Made by a program: the position numbers and the translations under genes. A DNA stretch of 11,947 nucleotides from SHLJ01 sp041618535. GTDB taxonomy: Bacteria > Bacteroidota > Bacteroidia > Flavobacteriales > Flavobacteriaceae. Of this stretch, positions 8,049-11,947 are shown piece after piece (position 1 is the stretch's first letter; each line of letters starts with the position of its first letter). The notes under the pieces were generated by a model that did not search any database, was not told the origin of the DNA, and saw only the letters and a program-made list of their open reading frames with translations. The DNA lies in assembly GCA_041618535.1 (NCBI GenBank), contig JBFKFP010000083.1:1-11947 (forward strand). The letters are read 5' to 3'.

Positions 8049-8056
8049 TAAATGTA
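8049..8056 (-). promoter_or_regulatory. Possible -7 element of the thioredoxin-like lipoprotein gene
   Basis: The minus strand reads TACATTTA, seven of eight matches to TAnnTTTG, 20 bp before the ATG at 8028. No convincing -33 box lies at the usual distance; the nearest TTG is about 25 bp upstream. This is a weak call in an AT-rich divergent region. Confidence 0.3.
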
Positions 8057-8103
8057 CCAATTGTTCAGGAATGTGGACATGCAATCAATATAATTAACAA
8101 TTA

Positions 8104-8135
8104 TTTGGAATTTTTTCTTGCTTTGCAGTACTTTG
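8104..8135 (+). promoter_or_regulatory. Possible hutH promoter
   Basis: TTTG at 8104-8107 and TACTTTG at 8129-8135, 21 bp apart, resemble the Bacteroidota -33 and -7 boxes, although the -7 box is one base short of TAnnTTTG. Transcription would start near 8141, just before ATG 8154. That would make a TTG start at 8118 impossible, because it lies inside the promoter. Confidence 0.4.
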
Positions 8136-8153
8136 AACCAAACAACCAAACCT

Positions 8154-9668
8154 ATGCCCGGGGAACACATAGTGTCTTCAAAACCATTGGATCTTGAGGC
8201 TATCCACAATCTTATAAGGTCGAATAAAAAGCTGGTTCTTTCCGAGGAGTCTAAGAAAAGGATCATAGAATGCAGAAATTACCTCGACAAAAGGCTGGAC
8301 GAACGCGACAGGCCCTTTTATGGCATAAACACCGGATTTGGGTCTCTTCATAATGTTAAGATAAGTGATGATAATTTGTCGGTGTTACAGAGAAACCTGA
8401 TGTTATCACATGCCTGTGGCACCGGTGACTCAGTGCCTTTTGAGATTGTGAAGATCATGTTGTGGTCAAAGATCCGTTCACTGAGTTTCGGCCATAGCGG
8501 GGTACAGCGAAAAACCGTTGAACGCCTGATCGATTTCTACAACGAGGATATCTTTCCTGTCGTTTATACTCAGGGATCTTTAGGAGCATCGGGGGATCTT
8601 GCACCACTTGCGCATCTGTGCCTGCCGATAATAGGCGAGGGGGAGGTTTGGAAAAACGGTGCCATTGTGCCTGCTGCCGATGTATTATCAGAAATGGGCT
8701 GGGAACCCATTGAGCTGAAATCAAAAGAAGGCCTGGCCCTGCTGAACGGAACTCAATTCATGTCGGCCTATGGAATCCATATTCTCCTTGTATCGCGCAA
8801 GCTCTCCTACCTGGCAGACCTTATAGGAAGTATTTCCCTTGATGCCTACCGGGGCAGCCTCGAGCCTTTTTATGACCTGGTTCATTACGTCCGACCTCAC
8901 AAGGGTCAGGTTCACACGGCCGAGCGAATAAGGAATTTTCTTCAGGGAAGCGAGATTATGGACGAGGAGAAAATCAATGTCCAGGACCCGTATTCATTCA
9001 GGTGCATACCCCAGGTTCATGGCGCAACTAAGGACACTATCGATTATGCCGGTCGGGTTTTTATCACAGAGATCAACTCGGTAACCGACAACCCGAATAT
9101 ATTTTATGAGGACGACGAGATCATCTCCGGAGGAAATTTTCACGGGCAGCCACTCGCGTTCGCTTTTGATTTTCTGAAAATAGCTTTATCTGAACTTGGA
9201 AACATCTCTGAACGTCGCACTTTTCAATTGGTTTCGGGGCAGCGCGGACTTCCCGATTTTCTGGTAAAAAACCCCGGATTGAATTCAGGAATGATGATTC
9301 CCCAATACACCGCTGCCAGTATAGTGAGTGCAAATAAACAGCTGGCAACTCCTGCCAGTGTCGATTCAATAGTTAGCTCAAACGGCCAGGAAGATCACGT
9401 CAGTATGGGAGCCAACGCAGCGGTTCAGGCCTACGAGCTCATCCAGAACCTTAAGCATATTTTGGCCATTGAACTCTTCAATGCGTCTCAGGCTCTTTTT
9501 TTCAGGGAGCCAAAGCGTTCTTCACCATTTATAATGTCTTTTTTAAAGGCATACAGAAGTGAAGTTCCCTTTGTAGAGAAAGATCAGTTCCTTCATCGCG
9601 ATATTGTAAAATCGATCTCTTTTATAAAGGATTTACATCTCGATAATGAGCAACTTTTCCATGATTGA
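8154..9668 (+). CDS. hutH: Histidine ammonia-lyase
   Basis: Deaminates L-histidine to urocanate and ammonia, the first step of histidine breakdown. The 504-residue protein has the MIO-forming triad Ala145-Ser146-Gly147 in GSLGASGDLAPLAH. The catalytic tyrosine is Y56 in YGINTGFG. The substrate-selectivity pair is Ser-His (S85-H86, in NLMLSHACGTG), as in histidine lyases; tyrosine lyases usually have His-Leu and phenylalanine lyases Phe-Leu. QEDHVSMGANA near the C-terminal third is also typical. I chose ATG 8154. The frame continues upstream to a TTG at 8118, but those 12 codons overlap the likely promoter and lack family character. No other hut gene is present in the window, so it stands alone, divergent from the lipoprotein gene. 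Related lyases also serve flexirubin-type pigment clusters, but nothing here supports that. Confidence 0.94.
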   Translation: MPGEHIVSSKPLDLEAIHNLIRSNKKLVLSEESKKRIIECRNYLDKRLDERDRPFYGINTGFGSLHNVKISDDNLSVLQRNLMLSHACGTGDSVPFEIVKIMLWSKIRSLSFGHSGVQRKTVERLIDFYNEDIFPVVYTQGSLGASGDLAPLAHLCLPIIGEGEVWKNGAIVPAADVLSEMGWEPIELKSKEGLALLNGTQFMSAYGIHILLVSRKLSYLADLIGSISLDAYRGSLEPFYDLVHYVRPHKGQVHTAERIRNFLQGSEIMDEEKINVQDPYSFRCIPQVHGATKDTIDYAGRVFITEINSVTDNPNIFYEDDEIISGGNFHGQPLAFAFDFLKIALSELGNISERRTFQLVSGQRGLPDFLVKNPGLNSGMMIPQYTAASIVSANKQLATPASVDSIVSSNGQEDHVSMGANAAVQAYELIQNLKHILAIELFNASQALFFREPKRSSPFIMSFLKAYRSEVPFVEKDQFLHRDIVKSISFIKDLHLDNEQLFHD

Positions 9669-9737
9669 GAGATTTCAGGTTTTCGTTCAAATACTCAAAT
9701 ATTAGTTGAACTCATTTTTATTTCCCGTGATTTGGTC

Positions 9738-9745
9738 TAATTTTG
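9738..9745 (+). promoter_or_regulatory. Candidate -7 promoter element upstream of the repeat protein
   Basis: TAATTTTG is a full match to TAnnTTTG. No good TTTG box lies 17-23 bp upstream; the nearest TTG is about 29 bp away. If used, it would give a 5' leader of about 300 nt that includes the 9882-9905 hairpin. Confidence 0.35.
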
Positions 9746-9881
9746 AGATTAATAGCTGAGGCCATAAAACGCCTCCCCCATAAGAACGGGCATATCGGTT
9801 TTGTATTCCGATCTGTTTCTTCACTAAAAAAATTGTTGATAGCCTAACATTTTAATTGATTACTAGCACTTTTTGATGATT

Positions 9882-9905
9882 GGTAAAATTCATCATGAAT
9901 TTACC
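9882..9905. repeat. Near-perfect inverted repeat
   Basis: GGTAAAATTCAT and ATGAATTTACC flank a single C. They are reverse complements except for one extra A in the left arm, giving a stem of about 10 bp once a small loop is allowed. No T tract follows on the plus strand, so it looks more like an operator or RNA hairpin than a terminator. It overlaps the ATG of the small frame at 9895. Confidence 0.45.
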
Positions 9906-10044
9906 ATTCAACCCGATTGATTATCCGTTTTCAATATGGAAACACGGTATTGATCGTTTTAACCCCATTCTTATCTATATTCTTGAATTACAGCCTGTTG
10001 TGGATAAAATATCATCAATAGATGTTGCCAATGTTATTAATTAA
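9895..10044 (+). CDS. Possible small protein of 49 residues (unrecognised)
   Basis: An ATG-to-TAA frame begins MNLPFNPIDYPFSIWKHGID and ends DVANVIN. It has several Ile, Pro and aromatic residues, no signal peptide and no recognised motif. It ends 11 bp before the ATG of the large repeat protein, so it could be a leader-type or upstream coding unit. The AT-rich setting, the lack of a ribosome-binding site and the hairpin over its start make chance equally likely. Confidence 0.25.
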   Translation: MNLPFNPIDYPFSIWKHGIDRFNPILIYILELQPVVDKISSIDVANVIN

Positions 10045-10055
10045 ATCTTACCGTT

Positions 10056-11947
10056 ATGTTTATGAACAATTTTACCAAAAGTAAGGGTATATCCTTCTGG
10101 CATGCCATTACGAATTTAACCTGTCGTGGCATAGGTATTAGAGATTTGAAATATTCAGGCATAAAGGGCTTTTTGTTCTTTGTGCTTTTGCTGTTTTCTT
10201 ACTCTATGTCTGTGCACGCTCAAAATGACGACTTCTTCGTTTGTTTGGATGAGGCCCCCGGGGCACCATTTACGGAAGAGGAGGTTGCTAACCTTTATAC
10301 AAGCCAATGTCCCGACGGGGAGATCACAGTTGCGCTTGTCACTGAAATCTATGGCGATGACTGTAGTTGGACAGTGATCTACACTTATGTTGTAAAGTGT
10401 AATGATCAGGATCTAATCCCGTTGAAATTAGATTACATGGGCGGAGATATTTCACCACCCGAGCTTACCGGAGATCTTCCTGGAGGCGCAGAGGGTATGA
10501 AGCTCTGTTACAATGAGATACCTGCTGGTCTTTCTGAGGCTGATATGGCATTGCTTTTTACGGATAACTGCGGAGAGATAACGGTAGTGAAATCGGGGAC
10601 TCCTGAAGGAAATGATTGCCAGTGGAGCGTAACTTATCTGTATGAGATTTCAGACTCATGCGGCAATTCAACATCAGTTGAAATAAGTTACAGTGGTGGA
10701 GACAATTCACCTCCCGAATTGGATAAAACAGCGGAAATTCCCAACGGGGAGTCCGGACTAAATCTCTGTTATGCCGATCGACCACTTGGTCCGACCGAAG
10801 CGGAGATCGCTGCCCTGTTCGTAGATAACTGCGGAAACGTAAACGTAACAAAAACTCCTTTCTTTAAAGGCGATGACTGCGGATGGAAAGGTGAAATTAC
10901 ATATACTATCCAGGATGACTGCGGAAACGCTGCAGAACCGATCGTCCTGTCTTATTCAGGAGGGGACACCGAAGCCCCGGAACTTGAATTCTATCCTGAG
11001 GATATCACAGTCTCATGTATTGATGAAATTCCTCCAATTGACTCCATAAACTTTACCGATAATTGTACCGATGGCAAAAACAAGGCCAATGGCTTTGACG
11101 ATTCCTCCGGACTGGGCCCAGCCTGTGAAGGTGGTGTCGTTGTTCGCTCATGGACAGCCACGGATGATTGCGGTAATTCAACAGAACACTCTATTAATAT
11201 TTATGTTGACCCTGCTCCTGAGGCTCAATTCGATCAGCCAGGACCAATTACGATAGATTGTAAGGAGGTAGCCAATTTTGTTCCCGGATTCCTGAACTAC
11301 AGCAACGGTATACAAGGAGGAGCCTGCGAAATAAGCGGTGAGGTGCAAGGTGAAGCTGAGGGCTTTGAAGGAAGCTGTGGCTCATTTAATGTTAATTATA
11401 CCTTTACTGATGAGTGCGGGCGCACAATAAACGCTGTCCAGGTTGTGACAGTGGAAGATACAACTGGCCCGAATATAGATATTCAGGCTTCTAACCTAAC
11501 AGTAGAATGCGATGGTGCCGGTAATTTGGATGAGCTTAATGCCTGGCTGGCCAACAACGGCGGAGCCCAGGCTACCGATGATTGCGGTTCGGTAAGCTGG
11601 TCTAACGACTATACTGTACTAACAGACGATTGCGGTGCTACCGGTTCTGCCACGGTAAGCTTTACAGCAACGGATGACTGTGGAAATGAATCTAAGACTA
11701 CTGCGGTCTTTACAATTGAAGATACAACGGGGCCAACAATTGATACTCAGGCTTCTGACTTAACGGTTGAATGTGACGGATCAGGCAACCAGGCCGATCT
11801 TGATGCATGGTTGGCATCAAACGGAGGAGCGGCAGCGTCAGATAGCTGTGGTGATGTAACATGGTCTAATGACTTCGTGAAACTCTCTGATGGATGTATG
11901 GAAACCGGTGATGCGACCGTAACTTTTACGGCTACTGATAGCTGTGG
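10056..11947 (+). CDS. Secreted multi-domain protein with HYR-like four-cysteine repeats (partial, runs off the window)
   Basis: The frame is open for 630 codons from ATG 10056 (ATG 10062 is possible) to the window edge, after an in-frame stop at 10038-10040. A long basic n-region of about 37 residues precedes the hydrophobic core FLFFVLLLFSYSM, and a signal-peptidase site follows VHA (A55). Seven tandem modules follow, with first cysteines at residues 63, 151, 238, 321, 402, 485 and 573. Each module has exactly four cysteines, and most end in a D-x-C-G-N motif. Modules 1-3 share C-Y/L-x(n)-DNC and SGGD-x-x-PEL. Modules 6-7 share LTVECDG, a WL-x-x-NGGA motif, FTATD-x-CGN and IEDTTGP. This resembles HYR/Ig-like surface proteins of Flavobacteriia, often exported by type IX secretion with a C-terminal sorting domain. 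That end is missing here, so adhesin function is inferred. Confidence 0.88.
   Translation, partial: MFMNNFTKSKGISFWHAITNLTCRGIGIRDLKYSGIKGFLFFVLLLFSYSMSVHAQNDDFFVCLDEAPGAPFTEEEVANLYTSQCPDGEITVALVTEIYGDDCSWTVIYTYVVKCNDQDLIPLKLDYMGGDISPPELTGDLPGGAEGMKLCYNEIPAGLSEADMALLFTDNCGEITVVKSGTPEGNDCQWSVTYLYEISDSCGNSTSVEISYSGGDNSPPELDKTAEIPNGESGLNLCYADRPLGPTEAEIAALFVDNCGNVNVTKTPFFKGDDCGWKGEITYTIQDDCGNAAEPIVLSYSGGDTEAPELEFYPEDITVSCIDEIPPIDSINFTDNCTDGKNKANGFDDSSGLGPACEGGVVVRSWTATDDCGNSTEHSINIYVDPAPEAQFDQPGPITIDCKEVANFVPGFLNYSNGIQGGACEISGEVQGEAEGFEGSCGSFNVNYTFTDECGRTINAVQVVTVEDTTGPNIDIQASNLTVECDGAGNLDELNAWLANNGGAQATDDCGSVSWSNDYTVLTDDCGATGSATVSFTATDDCGNESKTTAVFTIEDTTGPTIDTQASDLTVECDGSGNQADLDAWLASNGGAAASDSCGDVTWSNDFVKLSDGCMETGDATVTFTATDSC
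10242..11015 (+). repeat. Type-A module array, three copies (about 83-88 codons each)
   Basis: Units start at cysteine codons 10242, 10506 and 10767, with periods of 264, 261 and 249 bp. Each contains an E-x-E/D-x-A-x-L-F/Y segment (EEEVANLY, EADMALLF, EAEIAALF), then a second cysteine in SQC or DNC, DC-x-W, a fourth cysteine, and a closing M/SGGD linker before PEL. The similarity is clear in protein and low in DNA. Confidence 0.8.
11508..11947 (+). repeat. Type-B module array, at least two copies (88 codons)
   Basis: The unit from ECDG at 11508 recurs at 11772, a period of 264 bp, and the second copy is cut by the window edge. Shared marks are NGGA, a D-x-CG-x-V-x-WSND segment, TGSATVSFTATD versus TGDATVTFTATD, and the linker IEDTTGPTID. 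The array very probably continues to the right. Confidence 0.85.

Larger units (their letters stand above)
9669..10055. other. AT-rich intergenic region between hutH and the repeat protein
   Basis: About 390 bp with no confident gene. It holds a TAATTTTG promoter-like box (9738-9745), two weak inverted repeats (GAGGC at 9758-9762 with GCCTC at 9771-9775; ATCGG at 9794-9798 with CCGAT at 9808-9812, the latter followed by CTGTTTCTT and possibly a weak hutH terminator), a longer hairpin at 9882-9905, and a possible 49-codon frame at 9895-10044. No tRNA or known riboswitch shape was recognised. Confidence 0.5.

Noticed and set aside
8118..8153. Longer hutH start at TTG 8118
   Set aside because: It uses a rare start codon, the 12 added residues lack family character, and the codons overlap the likely promoter boxes. 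ATG 8154 gives the usual family length.
7937..8266. Minus-strand frame of 109 codons spanning the lipoprotein-hutH gap
   Set aside because: It overlaps the starts of two well-supported divergent genes and their promoters and has no conserved motif.
8154..9668. Tyrosine or phenylalanine ammonia-lyase (pigment cluster type)
   Set aside because: The selectivity pair is Ser-His, as in histidine lyases, not His-Leu or Phe-Leu, and no pigment genes are nearby.
10180..11256. Short frames of 61-97 codons (both strands) over the repeat protein
   Set aside because: The true frame is the 630-codon open frame from 10056, which has a signal peptide and regular modules; the others are shadows.
1..11947. 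CRISPR array, tRNA, rRNA, insertion sequence or prophage signs
   Set aside because: No short regularly spaced direct repeats, cloverleaf-like sequences, transposase or integrase motifs were seen; the only tandem repeats are protein-coding modules of about 250-264 bp.

Overview
The window looks like chromosomal DNA from a Bacteroidota bacterium, most likely a marine member of the Flavobacteriaceae. This rests on TAnnTTTG-type -7 promoter elements, weak or absent Shine-Dalgarno sequences, a TlpA-like thioredoxin lipoprotein with a long unique N-terminal half, and a secreted protein built from HYR-like four-cysteine modules. The assignment comes from gene content only; no search was run.

Layout. 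Positions 1-143 hold what may be the last 36 codons of a plus-strand gene. Positions 144-4815 (minus strand) are a tight thrA-thrB-thrC operon for threonine synthesis from aspartate. The divergent gap 4816-5060 carries a candidate Thr/Ile attenuator for that operon: a TACATTTG promoter element, a short leader frame ending in ...IIPITTR-stop, and an 8-bp terminator hairpin with a T-rich tail whose 5' arm is made of the leader's last codons. This is the most interesting signal in the window. Positions 5061-6623 (plus) encode a fused NAD(P)H-hydrate epimerase/dehydratase. A convergent lipoprotein with a C-terminal TlpA/ResA-type thioredoxin domain follows (6649-8028, minus). Divergent from it is a stand-alone histidine ammonia-lyase gene (8154-9668, plus).

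After an AT-rich gap of about 390 bp with one candidate promoter element, a hairpin and a possible 49-codon frame, a large open frame starts at 10056 and runs off the window. Its product has a long n-region and signal peptide, then seven tandem modules of 81-88 residues, each with exactly four cysteines and most ending in a D-x-C-G-N motif. It is probably an exported cell-surface or adhesin-like protein; the C-terminus that would show the secretion route is not in the window.

How the genes relate: only thrABC forms a clear operon. Aspartate kinase/homoserine dehydrogenase, homoserine kinase and threonine synthase act in sequence, with ACT domains for allosteric control and a probable leader for transcriptional control. 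The other genes are single transcription units for metabolite repair, envelope redox chemistry, histidine breakdown and the cell surface, with no evident shared pathway.
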